Part shown: piece after piece, positions 26,285-35,632 of the stretch
How the letters are laid out: each line of letters begins with the position of its first letter
How positions within the stretch are numbered: the stretch's first letter is position 1
NCBI RefSeq assembly: GCF_015694705.1
Contig: NZ_JADQDR010000003.1
Span: forward strand, 186,001 to 250,000
Source of the DNA: Pontibacter rufus
GTDB taxonomy: Bacteria > Bacteroidota > Bacteroidia > Cytophagales > Hymenobacteraceae
Reading direction: 5' to 3'
Length of the DNA stretch: 64,000 bases
Program-made: the position numbers and the translations under genes
Notes under the pieces: model-generated
What the model saw: only the letters and a program-made list of their open reading frames with translations
Told to the model about the DNA's origin: nothing
The model's database searches: none

Positions 26285-27688
26285 TTGATAAGTTACTTCC
26301 GCAGCATACTTCCCTCACGACTGATTCTGCTGATTTTGCTTTTCCTGGGGCTGCAGGCATCGTTGTTGCTGGCGGGTACACCGGCTACGGCACCTGAGTT
26401 GCTCCACATGCTGGTGGGCGAGCGCATGGCCAACGGCTTTGCCCTGTATCGCCAGATTTACGACGACACGGCGCCGCTCTCCGCGCTGGTTTACTGGCTC
26501 ACAGACCTGCTGGCAGGCCGTTCGTTCCTGACCTACCGGGTGGTAGCCCTGGCATTGCTGCTCCTGCAGGCGCTGCTGTTTAACATTACCCTGAACCGCC
26601 ATAGTGTATACGCCGGCAAAAACTTTCTGCCGGCCCTGCTATACCTGACTCTGGGCAGCCTTTCTTTTGAATTTAGCATGCTCACGCCCCTGCTCATCGG
26701 CAATACCTTTCTGATATTGTCGCTCCCTTACATTATCACCGTGTCGCGCGAGGGCCTCGACAACAATCGCTTGTTTATAGGTGGATTTATGCTGGGGCTG
26801 GCGGCGCTGAGTTATCTGCCGCTGGCATTGTTTCTGATGGTGGGCACCTTTGCCGTTATTTTCTTTGCTTCCAGCACGTTCCGGAGCTTTCTGCTGATGC
26901 TGTGCGGTTTCGCTTTTCCGTATGCGGTGCTGGGTACCTATTATCTCTACACCAACTCTCTCACTGAGTTCCTGACGCTGCACCTGTTGCAGCCGTGGCG
27001 ATTGGAGGTAGGCTTTATACTTGCTCCCGCCGACCTGGTTAAGCTGATGGCACTGCCTGCCCTGGTACTGCTGATTTCGCTAATGAGTACCTTGTCGCTG
27101 CCACAGCGGCTGGTGTTTCAGGTTAAGTTTCAGCAGGTAATGTGGGTATGGCTTGTAATCAGCCTGGTGGTTATCTTTACCCGCCACGATATTTCTGCAG
27201 GTACTTTTGTGCTGCTGCTGCCGCCAATCGCCTATTTCAGTGAGTTCTTCTTTACCTCGCGCCGCAAAACCTGGCTGCTGAACCTGATTTTCCTGCTGGT
27301 GCTGGCAGGCGTGCTGGTGCTGCGTTACCGGCAATTGCCGGGCCTTAACTGGCTTATAAAAGTTGATGAGTCGCCGCTGGTGCTGCCTGCCCCCCCGGAA
27401 ACAGGTATAAAAAACACAACAGTACTGGTGCTGGGCAACGACATCAGCTATTATACTTACAACAGGCCTGTAACGCCGTACCTGAACTGGCAACTGGCGC
27501 AGCGTCACTTTGCCCACCTCTCCGAATACCAAGCAGTATTTGATATTTACCAGAACTTTCAGTTGGAGCAGCCGGCCTATATTGTGGATAAAGTAAACCT
27601 GATGCCGCATTTACAGTACAAGCTGCCGGCTGTTTTCGGCAAGTATAAACCCACCGGCAGCGATGGCATTTATCAACGGGTGCGTTAG
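26285..27688 (+). CDS. Polytopic membrane protein of unknown function
   Basis: The 467-residue protein has about ten hydrophobic segments and a soluble C-terminal tail (about 380-467) with VLVLGNDISYYTYNRPVTPY. The arrangement recalls membrane glycosyltransferase-like or DUF6427-type proteins of Bacteroidota, where a short early loop (MANGFALYRQIYDDTAP) holds conserved residues. No catalytic motif can be named. The frame begins with TTG; no better upstream start exists in the 90-base gap to rbfA. Confidence 0.65.
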   Translation: MISYFRSILPSRLILLILLFLGLQASLLLAGTPATAPELLHMLVGERMANGFALYRQIYDDTAPLSALVYWLTDLLAGRSFLTYRVVALALLLLQALLFNITLNRHSVYAGKNFLPALLYLTLGSLSFEFSMLTPLLIGNTFLILSLPYIITVSREGLDNNRLFIGGFMLGLAALSYLPLALFLMVGTFAVIFFASSTFRSFLLMLCGFAFPYAVLGTYYLYTNSLTEFLTLHLLQPWRLEVGFILAPADLVKLMALPALVLLISLMSTLSLPQRLVFQVKFQQVMWVWLVISLVVIFTRHDISAGTFVLLLPPIAYFSEFFFTSRRKTWLLNLIFLLVLAGVLVLRYRQLPGLNWLIKVDESPLVLPAPPETGIKNTTVLVLGNDISYYTYNRPVTPYLNWQLAQRHFAHLSEYQAVFDIYQNFQLEQPAYIVDKVNLMPHLQYKLPAVFGKYKPTGSDGIYQRVR

Positions 27689-27876
27689 CTTGTAAGGGTT
27701 CAGGCACTATGTTTCCTGTTGATTTACAGCTAACAATAGGTGCTTTATACTTCGTAAAGGAATGTGCCTGAAGTTTAAGCCGCTCGTAATTTTTTAGTAT
27801 CTGACAAGACACCCGCAGGTATGGAAGATGCCGCACGGCCGAGGAGGGAGCAATTTAAAATAAAATTGATGGACAC

Positions 27877-27927
27877 GTATAAAGAAGTACGGGCTATACT
27901 TTAAGTATAGCCCGTACTTCTTTATAC
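27877..27927. terminator. Bidirectional terminator, long perfect hairpin
   Basis: Two perfectly complementary 24-base arms (27877-27900 and 27904-27927) with a 3-base loop lie between convergent genes (membrane protein at 26285 and rpiB). Each arm contains the TATACTT/AAGTATA motif. The rest of the 338-base gap shows nothing else. Confidence 0.85.
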
Positions 27928-28026
27928 GACTAAGCAGAAGAAAGCTTGGTAGAAGTATAAATCCTTTTAAAGATTTTCCCTCCGGCTAAGCGCTGCTGTT
28001 TATACCTGCTTCTGTTTACCTGTGGC

Positions 28027-28464
28027 TTAACAGGGCGCTATTTTACTGACGCGCGTCTGGTGGCGGCCTCCTTCAAAAGCGGTGCTCAGGAATACGCGCA
28101 CCATGTCGGCCGCTTCCTGTTCTGAAACATAACGCGCCGGCAGGCAAAGTATGTTGGCGTCGTTGTGCTCCCGGGCCAGCTTTGCCAGTTCTGTTTTCCA
28201 GCACAGGGCTGCCCTGATGTCCTGGTATTTATTGGCTGTGATGGCTACACCATTGCCGCTGCCGCAAATCAGGATGCCGAAATCCACCTCTTTGTTCACC
28301 ACCGCCTTTGCCAGTGGATGCACATGATCGGGGTAGTCTACCGAGGCGTCGGAATCAGGTCCAAAATCATGTACCTGGTGGCCAAGCGTTGCCAGCACAT
28401 CTTTCAGCATACTTTTATAAGTATAGCCGGCATGATCTCCGCCGATAGCGATTTTATAAGCCAT
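28027..28464 (-). CDS. rpiB: Ribose 5-phosphate isomerase B
   Basis: RpiB interconverts ribose 5-phosphate and ribulose 5-phosphate in the pentose phosphate pathway. The 145 residues show IAIGGDHAGY at the N-terminus, the catalytic-Cys loop ILICGSGNGVAITANK and the downstream HNDANILCLPARYV, all family hallmarks. The ATG shares one base with the tatC stop (TAATG), so the two genes are translationally coupled. Confidence 0.96.
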   Translation of the reverse strand: MAYKIAIGGDHAGYTYKSMLKDVLATLGHQVHDFGPDSDASVDYPDHVHPLAKAVVNKEVDFGILICGSGNGVAITANKYQDIRAALCWKTELAKLAREHNDANILCLPARYVSEQEAADMVRVFLSTAFEGGRHQTRVSKIAPC

Positions 28465-29309
28465 TACTCTGTGGTCTTTTCTTTGTTCAATCGTTTCAGG
28501 TCACTTCTTTTGATATACCTGGACACGCCGATACTTATCTCATAAAGCATCAGCAGCGGCAAGCCAACCATCATCTGGCTGATAACGTCCGGTGGCGTGA
28601 TGATGGCCGCCACTATCAGGATTACGACAATAGCGTGTCGGCGGTATACTTTCATTATCTCGGGTGTAACCAGGCCTGCTTTTGTCAGGAAAAACACGAT
28701 AACGGGCATTTCGAACATAAAAGCGCAGGCCAGGCACAGGGTCGTGAGCGTAGAAATATAGGATGACAGGTCGAACTGGTTCGTAATAGACGGATCAACC
28801 TGATAACCTGCCAGGAAGTTAATAGAAATCGGCGCTACCAGGAAATAGCCGAAGCACAAACCCATGGCGAACAGGATGGATACGAAAAATACGGCGCCGC
28901 GCGAACTCTGACGCTCCTGCGGGTATAGGCCGGGGCTTATAAAGCGCCATATCTCCCAGAAAGCATACGGGAAGGCACAGGAAAGCCCTATTATCAGCGA
29001 TGCCATGATGTGCATGGTCAGCTGCCCGCTCATTTCCCGGCTCTGAATGGTAAACCCCAACTTATCGATGCAGAGCGCCGAGGACCCGACTTTCTGGCCC
29101 AGCTCACACATGAGGCGGTAACTCAGAAAATCCGGCCGGGATGGCCCGAGAATAACATCATGGAAGACAAAATCTTTGGATAGAAAGGCTATTGTTGCAA
29201 ACACAACAATAGAGCCTACTGCCCTGATGATATGCCATCTTAATTCTTCGAGATGGTCCACAAAGGACATCTCTTTAGGCTCTTGTTCTTCAATAAAGGG
29301 TTGATCCAT
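28464..29309 (-). CDS. tatC: Sec-independent protein translocase TatC
   Basis: TatC is the signal-peptide receptor of the twin-arginine export system. The 281-residue protein has six membrane helices and the TatC signatures: the N-terminal MSFVDHLEELRWHII, a conserved FxxPGLY-type turn (FISPGLYPQER), and the later ITPPDVISQ. An insertion of about 40 residues in the first periplasmic loop is usual in Bacteroidota. No tatA is adjacent. rpiB overlaps its stop. Confidence 0.95.
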   Translation of the reverse strand: MDQPFIEEQEPKEMSFVDHLEELRWHIIRAVGSIVVFATIAFLSKDFVFHDVILGPSRPDFLSYRLMCELGQKVGSSALCIDKLGFTIQSREMSGQLTMHIMASLIIGLSCAFPYAFWEIWRFISPGLYPQERQSSRGAVFFVSILFAMGLCFGYFLVAPISINFLAGYQVDPSITNQFDLSSYISTLTTLCLACAFMFEMPVIVFFLTKAGLVTPEIMKVYRRHAIVVILIVAAIITPPDVISQMMVGLPLLMLYEISIGVSRYIKRSDLKRLNKEKTTE

Positions 29310-29331
29310 TAATAGGGCCTGTCCGGTTTAG

Positions 29332-30606
29332 TTAGTATGCGAATAAAGGATACTGCTGCATCCAGTTGTTTACGTCGCGGCGCACTTCACTCAATCTGCT
29401 TTCATTGTCGTGGTTCATCAGCGCTGTGTCTATCAGATCTACAATGCGGATCATGTCATCTTCTTTCAGGCCGCGTGTGGTAATGGCTGCTGTGCCAACG
29501 CGCATACCCGATGTTACAAACGGCGACTTGTCGTCAAAAGGCACCATGTTTTTGTTGATGGTGATATCGGCTTTTCCGAGTGTGCTCTCGGCCAGCTTGC
29601 CTGTAAGATCTTTTGAGCGGAGGTCGATCAGCATCATGTGGTTATCGGTGCCGCCTGAAATAATGTTATAGCCACGCTCTGTAAAGGCATTGGCCATTAC
29701 CTGCGCGTTTTGCTGCACTTGCCTGATATAGGTTCCATAATCGTCAGAAAGCGCCTCGAAGTAAGCTACTGCTTTGGCGGCAATCACGTGCTCCAGCGGC
29801 CCGCCCTGCGTACCTGGAAAAACAGCGCCATCCAGTAACGAGGACATCATGCGTGTTTCACCTTTTGGCGTTTTCAGTCCGAATGGGTTTTCGAAATCTT
29901 TGCCCATCATAATCATACCGCCACGCGGGCCACGCAGGGTTTTATGGGTAGTGGTTGTTACAATATGGCAATAATCAAACGGGTTATTCAGCAAGCCTTT
30001 GGCAATCAGGCCGGACGGATGGGAGATATCGGCCAGCAACAGAGCGCCTACTTCATCTGCCGCCTCACGCAGCTTTTTATAGTTCCAGTCGCGGCTATAG
30101 GCTGAGGCGCCGCAGATAATCAGCTTTGGCCGCTCCTGGCGTGCTTTCGCTACTACTTTGTCCCAGTCAATCAGCCCTGTTTCTTTCTCTACACCATAAA
30201 ACGAAGGCTTGTAGAGTTTCCCTGAGAAGTTAACGGGAGAGCCGTGCGTCAGGTGGCCGCCATGCGACAGGTCGAAGCCCAGGATTTTATCGCCTGGTTC
30301 CAGCACCGCCAGCATCACGGCTGCGTTTGCCTGTGCCCCCGAGTGCGGCTGCACGTTTACCCATGTTGCCCCAAAAAGCGCCTTGGCGCGATCTATGGCC
30401 AGTTGCTCTGCCTGATCCACAATTTCACAGCCGCCATAATACCGTTTGCCAGGTAAGCCTTCGGCATATTTGTTGGTCATTTCGCTGCCCATGGCACGCA
30501 TCACCTGCTCCGAAACAAAATTTTCAGAAGCGATTAGTTCAATTCCATGTATCTGCCGGGCTTTCTCCTGGGCAATGAGGTCAAATATGGCTGTGTCTTT
30601 TTGCAT
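29332..30606 (-). CDS. glyA: Serine hydroxymethyltransferase
   Basis: GlyA converts serine and tetrahydrofolate to glycine and methylene-THF using PLP. Starting at [10 protein letters not shown], the protein has 424 residues, the usual length. Signatures include [36 protein letters not shown] and the PLP lysine in [14 protein letters not shown]. The longer frame (start 30696) adds 30 residues absent from the family. tatC follows 23 bases after its stop and may be co-transcribed. Confidence 0.97.
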   Translation of the reverse strand: MQKDTAIFDLIAQEKARQIHGIELIASENFVSEQVMRAMGSEMTNKYAEGLPGKRYYGGCEIVDQAEQLAIDRAKALFGATWVNVQPHSGAQANAAVMLAVLEPGDKILGFDLSHGGHLTHGSPVNFSGKLYKPSFYGVEKETGLIDWDKVVAKARQERPKLIICGASAYSRDWNYKKLREAADEVGALLLADISHPSGLIAKGLLNNPFDYCHIVTTTTHKTLRGPRGGMIMMGKDFENPFGLKTPKGETRMMSSLLDGAVFPGTQGGPLEHVIAAKAVAYFEALSDDYGTYIRQVQQNAQVMANAFTERGYNIISGGTDNHMMLIDLRSKDLTGKLAESTLGKADITINKNMVPFDDKSPFVTSGMRVGTAAITTRGLKEDDMIRIVDLIDTALMNHDNESRLSEVRRDVNNWMQQYPLFAY

Positions 30607-30735
30607 TAGTTTTACGGTTTTTATAAAGCGCTCAAAATTAACGGTTGTGCCCCAAATAAACCAATGTTTCAGAAGTTTATATACGCACAGAAACACTGCT
30701 TCAGATTTAGGCAGCGCCCGGTAAGGCAGAAAAAT

Positions 30736-30782
30736 ATAAAGCAGAAGCCCGGCACCACGAAGTTGCCGGGCTTCTGCTTTAT
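30736..30782. terminator. Strong hairpin terminator
   Basis: Perfect 19-base arms (30736-30754 and 30764-30782) around AAGCCCGGCA. It follows the stop of the T9SS cargo gene (minus strand, ends at 30792) and shields glyA from read-through. Confidence 0.9.
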
Positions 30783-30791
30783 CAAATATCC

Positions 30792-32330
30792 TTACTGCTT
30801 TACGACTTTAACCTGGTAGCGGGCGCTTTCCAGCTCCACAGTAAGTATGTACACGCCCGTTTGCAGTTTGTCGTACAGGGGCAGTTGTATTTCGTTTTGC
30901 CCCGCCTGCACTTCCGCCGCCTTGCTGTATACCTGCACTCCCGTAATGCCATGCAGGCGCACGACTGCTTTGCCTCTGCCGGCAGCCATCAGGTACACTT
31001 TTGAAGTATAGTTGAGCGGGTTTGGCGCTACGCGTACAAAAGGCGGGCGCAGGGCTGCAGCTTTTACGGCTATGGTCTTGCTGTAAGTATAGGTGCCGTC
31101 CAGATCTACCTGCTTCAGGCGATAGTAGCGTACGCGGCTGTTACCGTAGTAAGTATGGCTGTAAGTATAGTCCGTGGACAGGGCGCTGCTGGTCACCTTA
31201 CTGTTTATCGTTACTATCTTTCTAAAGCTGCTCTCCTGGTCAGGCGCCATCTCCACATCAAAGTATGCATTGTTTTTTTCAGAGGCCGTTGTCCAGCTAA
31301 GCAGGGTGGCGCCGTTGCTTTGCTCAGCTGTAAAAGTGGTTAGTTCAACCGGGTAAGTACTTGTAGAGCCCAGCACCGCCAGGTTTTGGATCTCGCCTGT
31401 AGAGGTATGCACAATATTGCCGCTATGCTCTCCTGATGCGGCAGGCAGATACCTTACGTAAATAGTGGTTTCAGCGAGGCTGCCATCCTGTTCATTGGTT
31501 AGCGCAATTGTTACTTTATCGGCAAAGCTGCTTCCGTCTGTGCTTGTTGCTACCTGGAAGTTAGCCGGCGCTGTGATAGTAATGCCCTCCGTAAGGTTTA
31601 CGCCCGATACCGTGTAGGCCTGCGCCACCGACGCGGTGCCTGCAGCAGTATTAAAATTTTGCAGGGCAGCAGTAATCGTAATAGCCGGTAACCCTGCCGG
31701 CTCTCCAACCAGTTCAATATCATCTATCCTGAATTGAAGCGCGCCCACGTCCAGGTTTCTGAAACGCAGCATCAGGTTAGAAACTGCAGGAATCTCTTCT
31801 CCCGGCTTAGCTGACAGGGTTTTATACTCCCAGTTGGTAGACGTCTTATCTAAAGATGGCAAAACAAGCGTTTTCCAGTTGGCCCCATCGTCAGCGCTGT
31901 ACTCTATCGTAAGCTCAGCCCCGGCAGACGCATCCTGTGTTTTCTTGATTCCGAAAGACAGACTTAAGTTTGTATAATTAAGCGTACTGATACCTGCAAT
32001 TTTAAATTCGGTTCCAGGCAGTATCTGTACATAAGATGCCCCTGAGGCTCCTGCATAATACGCGGGGGACGATGGAGACACATTTGAGATTGAGGGGCCA
32101 TAACCTGCCGGATCGCCGATTTTTATACCGGTCATCGTCAGATCTATGTTTGAAAAGTAGTTATATAGCTCATGCTCTTCAACAGTAGGCGATGTGACTG
32201 TTCCCATGGTTTCCTTAAAGATGGTGCTTTGCCCGAACCCCGGCACCACAAATACGGCCATAAGTATACACTGCAGGAGCAGCGGCCGAAATACCCATCT
32301 TTTAAGTAGTAAGCTGTAGCGTTTTGCCAT
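30792..32330 (-). CDS. Secreted T9SS cargo protein with repeated beta domains
   Basis: The 512-residue protein has an N-terminal signal (ending near VPGFGQS), a jelly-roll-like domain (about 60-215) with an ending DDIELVGEP, and a second domain (about 225-330, [13 protein letters not shown] through [13 protein letters not shown]). A fibronectin-like stretch with typical [20 protein letters not shown] follows, then a C-terminal type IX sorting domain ([16 protein letters not shown] to the end). This is a common outer-surface layout in Cytophagales. No enzymatic site is visible; it may be an adhesin or matrix protein. Confidence 0.8.
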   Translation of the reverse strand: MAKRYSLLLKRWVFRPLLLQCILMAVFVVPGFGQSTIFKETMGTVTSPTVEEHELYNYFSNIDLTMTGIKIGDPAGYGPSISNVSPSSPAYYAGASGASYVQILPGTEFKIAGISTLNYTNLSLSFGIKKTQDASAGAELTIEYSADDGANWKTLVLPSLDKTSTNWEYKTLSAKPGEEIPAVSNLMLRFRNLDVGALQFRIDDIELVGEPAGLPAITITAALQNFNTAAGTASVAQAYTVSGVNLTEGITITAPANFQVATSTDGSSFADKVTIALTNEQDGSLAETTIYVRYLPAASGEHSGNIVHTSTGEIQNLAVLGSTSTYPVELTTFTAEQSNGATLLSWTTASEKNNAYFDVEMAPDQESSFRKIVTINSKVTSSALSTDYTYSHTYYGNSRVRYYRLKQVDLDGTYTYSKTIAVKAAALRPPFVRVAPNPLNYTSKVYLMAAGRGKAVVRLHGITGVQVYSKAAEVQAGQNEIQLPLYDKLQTGVYILTVELESARYQVKVVKQ

Positions 32331-32388
32331 AAACTTTATTTAACCAAAGCGTAACCTTCTGGCAGGTACGACTAAGATAGTTAAATAG

Positions 32389-32414
32389 GTATAATAAATT
32401 ATAATTTATTATAC
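32389..32414. repeat. 26-bp perfect AT-rich palindrome
   Basis: A perfect dyad without loop made almost only of A and T, 59 bases upstream of the start at 32330. It could be an operator or a cruciform-prone promoter region. The remainder of this 479-base gap (32331-32809) shows no ORF or other clear element. Confidence 0.55.
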
Positions 32415-32809
32415 TTTCGGAATAAGAATATATGTATTCTCCTCAACAGCCAGCCCGCGAGACGAAGGTTGCTTATGATAAGGTTTAACTTTGCAGGAGC
32501 ATTGTACCGGGCTGCCGGATATGATGGGCGTAATTTATACTAAGTAAAAGGCATAAATATCAAGTTATTAGCTGCAAGACTTTATTCTTGCTTATGCTTG
32601 GCAGTCAGCATTTTATACTTTGCAATCAGCTTCTATACCTGGCGATAAGTTGCTTAAAAGGTATCGCTTATGTTGTGCCGTTATCAATCAAAAGGATAAA
32701 ATAATTCTGAAAGGCAACAAGGCGGATGTTTAAAAGCAATACTTGTTTTTTACCTTATGCCGGGTAGTATAAAATACTGGAGAAGAGAATAGGTAAGGGA
32801 AGCCCGTCT

Positions 32810-33499
32810 TTAGCTCTTACGCGCTACAGGGTAGGGTCGATCGATGTTGGGCTGCACGTATAATTGCTGTGTGTCCAGGTTTAAAGCTACGAGGTTGCCA
32901 AAAGAGGCATTTCTATAGTATACACAACCGGCATCCAGGTTCAGGCGGGCATCGCGGTGGCAAACGTTTTTTTTGATGCTGTGCAAGGCAGTAGGTGTAT
33001 GGCCATGCAGCAGGCGCTTGTTATTAATTTTTCCCCAGGCCACCTTATAATCGCGGATATTCAGCATGGCCTTTTTATTCTGAAAAATATCGGCCTGCGT
33101 GAAGTCGAAGCTTGCGTGCACCAGAAAATAATCGGGCAATTCGAAATAGTAGGGGAGCTGCTTCAGAAAACTTTTATACTTTTTGGGTAAGTCTTCAAAC
33201 GATTCAATGCCAAAGCTCTGCAACACCAGTTTTTTCTCGGTAGCGGTCAGCGACAATGCCTTTTCGCCTTTTTTAGCAGCTTTCAGCAGCATCTGATCGT
33301 GGTTGCCACGCAGGCAGCGTACCTGATGGTGCTGCTGTAAATCAAGTATAAAATCGATTACGCCCTTGCTGTCCGGCCCTTTGTTTACCAGGTCACCGAG
33401 TATGTACAATTCATCCGTTTTCTGCAAACCAAGCTGCTGCACCAGTGCTTTAAGGGTGCGGATGCAGCCATGAATGTCGGTCAAAGCGTAGCGGGCCAT
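32810..33499 (-). CDS. Metallophosphoesterase, serine/threonine phosphatase type
   Basis: The 229-residue enzyme has the calcineurin-like metal-site motifs in order: DIHGC (8-12), GDLVNKGPDS (35-44), GNHD (65-68), HASFDF (about 127) and HGHTPT (about 167). The pattern is closest to bacterial PrpA/PP1-like or ApaH-like phosphatases, which act on phosphoproteins or dinucleotides. The substrate cannot be fixed from sequence. Start at MARYALTDIHGC leaves the usual short N-terminus. Confidence 0.9.
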   Translation of the reverse strand: MARYALTDIHGCIRTLKALVQQLGLQKTDELYILGDLVNKGPDSKGVIDFILDLQQHHQVRCLRGNHDQMLLKAAKKGEKALSLTATEKKLVLQSFGIESFEDLPKKYKSFLKQLPYYFELPDYFLVHASFDFTQADIFQNKKAMLNIRDYKVAWGKINNKRLLHGHTPTALHSIKKNVCHRDARLNLDAGCVYYRNASFGNLVALNLDTQQLYVQPNIDRPYPVARKS

Positions 33500-33552
33500 C
33501 GGGTTTATAGTTGATTTTAGCAGTTGTCAGCGTTGTGATCGATGCAACATAT

Positions 33553-33586
33553 AAAAATAGCACCTGCTCTGGCAGGTGCTATTTTT
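33553..33586 (-). terminator. Rho-independent terminator
   Basis: AAAAATAGCACCTGC paired with GCAGGTGCTATTTTT (33553-33567, 33572-33586), loop TCTG. It lies after the minus-strand gene ending at 33607. Confidence 0.9.
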
Positions 33587-33606
33587 ATCATATCAGCTTC
33601 TATACG

Positions 33607-33840
33607 TTAGTTATACTTCCCGTTGTCGAGTTCGGGCTTGTCTAAGTTGCGGTTCGGATCTTCAACTTTCACGTTTGCAGACGGCTTATCCGGCCCGTCG
33701 GTATATTTCTTTTTCAGCTCTTCGTGCTCCGCGCCTGTCTGGCTGGGATCAACAGTTTTTACGCCTGCTTTGCTTTGTCCTCTGCCGGATGGGTTTCCCT
33801 CATTCTCCGAACTGCCTTGTGTGTGCTTGTATGATGGCAT
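33607..33840 (-). CDS. Small hydrophilic, probably disordered protein
   Basis: From the ATG for MPSYKHTQGS, the 77-residue product is almost devoid of hydrophobic residues and rich in Gly, Lys, Asp, Pro and Asn (NPSGRGQSK, DGPDKPSANVK). This is the composition of hydrophilin or general-stress proteins. No domain is recognised. It is next to a second protein of the same type (33923) and a stress-type SDR (34322), all on the minus strand. Confidence 0.6.
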   Translation of the reverse strand: MPSYKHTQGSSENEGNPSGRGQSKAGVKTVDPSQTGAEHEELKKKYTDGPDKPSANVKVEDPNRNLDKPELDNGKYN

Positions 33841-33922
33841 AATTTCCTCCTTCTTTAAATAAAACATTTGCTGAGGCAGTCTTTATCAAGTATAAAACTG
33901 CCTTAGATTAAAATTGCGCTTA

Positions 33923-34231
33923 TCAGGTGCCGCGCCCTTCAGATTCGGTACGCATGTTGTCTGGCGGTGGTGTGCCGTCATCAGCATAGTCGTTTACGCC
34001 TGTGGCCGAAGGTCCTTCCGAAGCCGTATCGCTGCCGAAGCCTTGCTTGCCGTCGCGGTTGCCAAAGCCGCCGCGCTGGTGTTCGTTCTTTGGCGGGTCA
34101 GCACCGGGGATGATGTGCCCCATACGCATTTCCTGCTCGCTGGTATCGTCTTCTATCACCCTTACAGGGCGGTCTTCAGGCGACTGCCCCTGCAGTGCGC
34201 CTTTTTTATCCTGGTTTTTATCTTCAGCCAT
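33923..34231 (-). CDS. Hydrophilic, probably disordered protein
   Basis: The 102-residue product is highly polar (MAEDKNQDKKGALQG, DGKQGFGSDTASEGP) with no predicted membrane or catalytic region. Gly, Asp, Glu, Pro and Arg dominate. Like its neighbour at 33607, it has the look of a desiccation or stress hydrophilin. It is not similar enough to that neighbour to be called a duplicate. Confidence 0.55.
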   Translation of the reverse strand: MAEDKNQDKKGALQGQSPEDRPVRVIEDDTSEQEMRMGHIIPGADPPKNEHQRGGFGNRDGKQGFGSDTASEGPSATGVNDYADDGTPPPDNMRTESEGRGT

Positions 34232-34321
34232 AGCTTTTATCTGGTTTAATTCACGGCACCTGCAACAAGTGCCTATAGTATGGTTTTACTTGTTTTCCGC
34301 AGTTTGGGTTCAGTGTCGTCG

Positions 34322-35182
34322 CTATGAACCTATCTGCGAACCACCATTTATGTGTATTACCTGCCCCGTAATATAGGAAGCATCTTCCGAAGCCAGGAAG
34401 ACATAGGCCGGTGCTACTTCAGAGGGCTGGCCCGGGCGCTTCATCGGCGTATCCTGACCAAATTTACTTACCTTGTCGGCATCAAAAGAAGCCGGGATGA
34501 GCGGCGTCCAGATCGGGCCCGGCGCTACGCCATTTACACGGATATTCTTTTCTGCCAGATTACTGGACAGCGAACGGGTAAAGGCGGTGATGGCTCCTTT
34601 GGTAGAAGCATAGTCCATCAGGTGCTCGCTACCGCGGTAAGAGGTTATGGAAGTGGTGTTAATAATACAACTGCCCTCCTGTAAGTGCTCCAGTGCTGCT
34701 TTCGTTACATAAAACATCCCGAAGATATTTGTCTGGAAGGTGCGCTGCAGCTGCTCTTTTGTGATGTCTTTCAAATCCTGCTGCTCGTGCTGCTCGGCGG
34801 CATTATTCACCAGTATGTCCAGCTTGCCCAGTTCCTTCACCGCACGTTGCACCGCCTGGCGGCAGAAGTCCTCGTCGCCTACATCTCCGGCTATGATAAT
34901 ACATTTCCGCCCTTCTTTTTCCACCATTTTTTTGGTGTCCTGTGCGTCTTTGTTCTCATTCAGGTATACAATGGCCACATCAGCGCCTTCGCGCGCAAAA
35001 TGTACTGCCACAGAACGGCCTATTCCACTGTCGCCGCCAGTTATCAGGGCAGCCCTACCTTTCAGTTTATCACTGCCCTTGTAGCTTTTCCGGATTACTT
35101 CCGGCTCCGGGTTCATTTTATATTGATCGCCCGGCTGGTTCTTTTGCTCCTGCGCAGGCAAAGATTCTGGTTTGTTTTCCAT
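34322..35182 (-). CDS. Short-chain dehydrogenase/reductase, general-stress type
   Basis: Starting at MENKPESLPA, the 286-residue enzyme has a polar N-terminal extension followed by a classical SDR fold: cofactor loop TGGDSGIGRSVA, NNAAEQ, the catalytic Ser/Tyr/Lys set (TTSITSYRGSEHLMDYASTKGA) and PGPIWTPLIP. The extension with Gln/Pro and the motif GRAALITGGDSGIG match the YdaD/YhdF-type stress SDRs of Bacillus and their relatives. The substrate is unknown. The two hydrophilic small proteins follow on the same strand. Confidence 0.85.
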   Translation of the reverse strand: MENKPESLPAQEQKNQPGDQYKMNPEPEVIRKSYKGSDKLKGRAALITGGDSGIGRSVAVHFAREGADVAIVYLNENKDAQDTKKMVEKEGRKCIIIAGDVGDEDFCRQAVQRAVKELGKLDILVNNAAEQHEQQDLKDITKEQLQRTFQTNIFGMFYVTKAALEHLQEGSCIINTTSITSYRGSEHLMDYASTKGAITAFTRSLSSNLAEKNIRVNGVAPGPIWTPLIPASFDADKVSKFGQDTPMKRPGQPSEVAPAYVFLASEDASYITGQVIHINGGSQIGS

Positions 35183-35309
35183 GGGTTTTGTAGCTTTATA
35201 GTACATGGCTGTCTTTTAAAGACAGCCTTATCTCATACGCTGGGTCAGGCACCTGGTTTTATAGTTTAGCGCATTGATTACGTATAACATACCCAAAAAC
35301 ACAAACGCT

Positions 35310-35564
35310 ATGTGGCAGGAAAAAGACAATAAGTTAAAGCGCAGCCTTACGTTCAAGGATTTTAAGCAGGCCATGGCTTTTATAAACAAGGTGGCTGATG
35401 TGGCCGAAGCGATGGATCACCACCCGTGGTGGAGCAATGTATACAACAAAGTAACGATAGAACTCACCACGCACGATGCCGGCAATACCGTAACAGCGAA
35501 AGACCGGCAGCTGGCCAAGCGCATAGATGAAATCTACGATGAAGTTACGAGTTCCGGGTTCTGA
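35310..35564 (+). CDS. 4a-hydroxytetrahydrobiopterin dehydratase (PCD/DCoH)
   Basis: PCD removes water from 4a-hydroxytetrahydropterin and recycles the cofactor of aromatic amino acid hydroxylases. Using the ATG for MWQEKDNKLKR, the product is about 84 residues with the family's core: TFKDFKQAMAFINKVADVAE, the active-site MDHHPWWSNVYNKVTIELTTH, and the C-terminal KRIDEIY. The two active-site His residues are present. No hydroxylase gene lies in the window. Confidence 0.9.
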   Translation: MWQEKDNKLKRSLTFKDFKQAMAFINKVADVAEAMDHHPWWSNVYNKVTIELTTHDAGNTVTAKDRQLAKRIDEIYDEVTSSGF

Positions 35565-35618
35565 GTTACGAGTCATTTTCCCCTTCGCCCGGAACTCAAT
35601 CCAGAACTCATTTTATCG

Positions 35619-35626
35619 TATCTTTG
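35619..35626 (+). promoter_or_regulatory. rsmI -7 promoter element
   Basis: TATCTTTG, a perfect TAnnTTTG match, six bases before the rsmI ATG, implying an almost leaderless transcript. Confidence 0.55.
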
Positions 35627-35632
35627 TGACTT

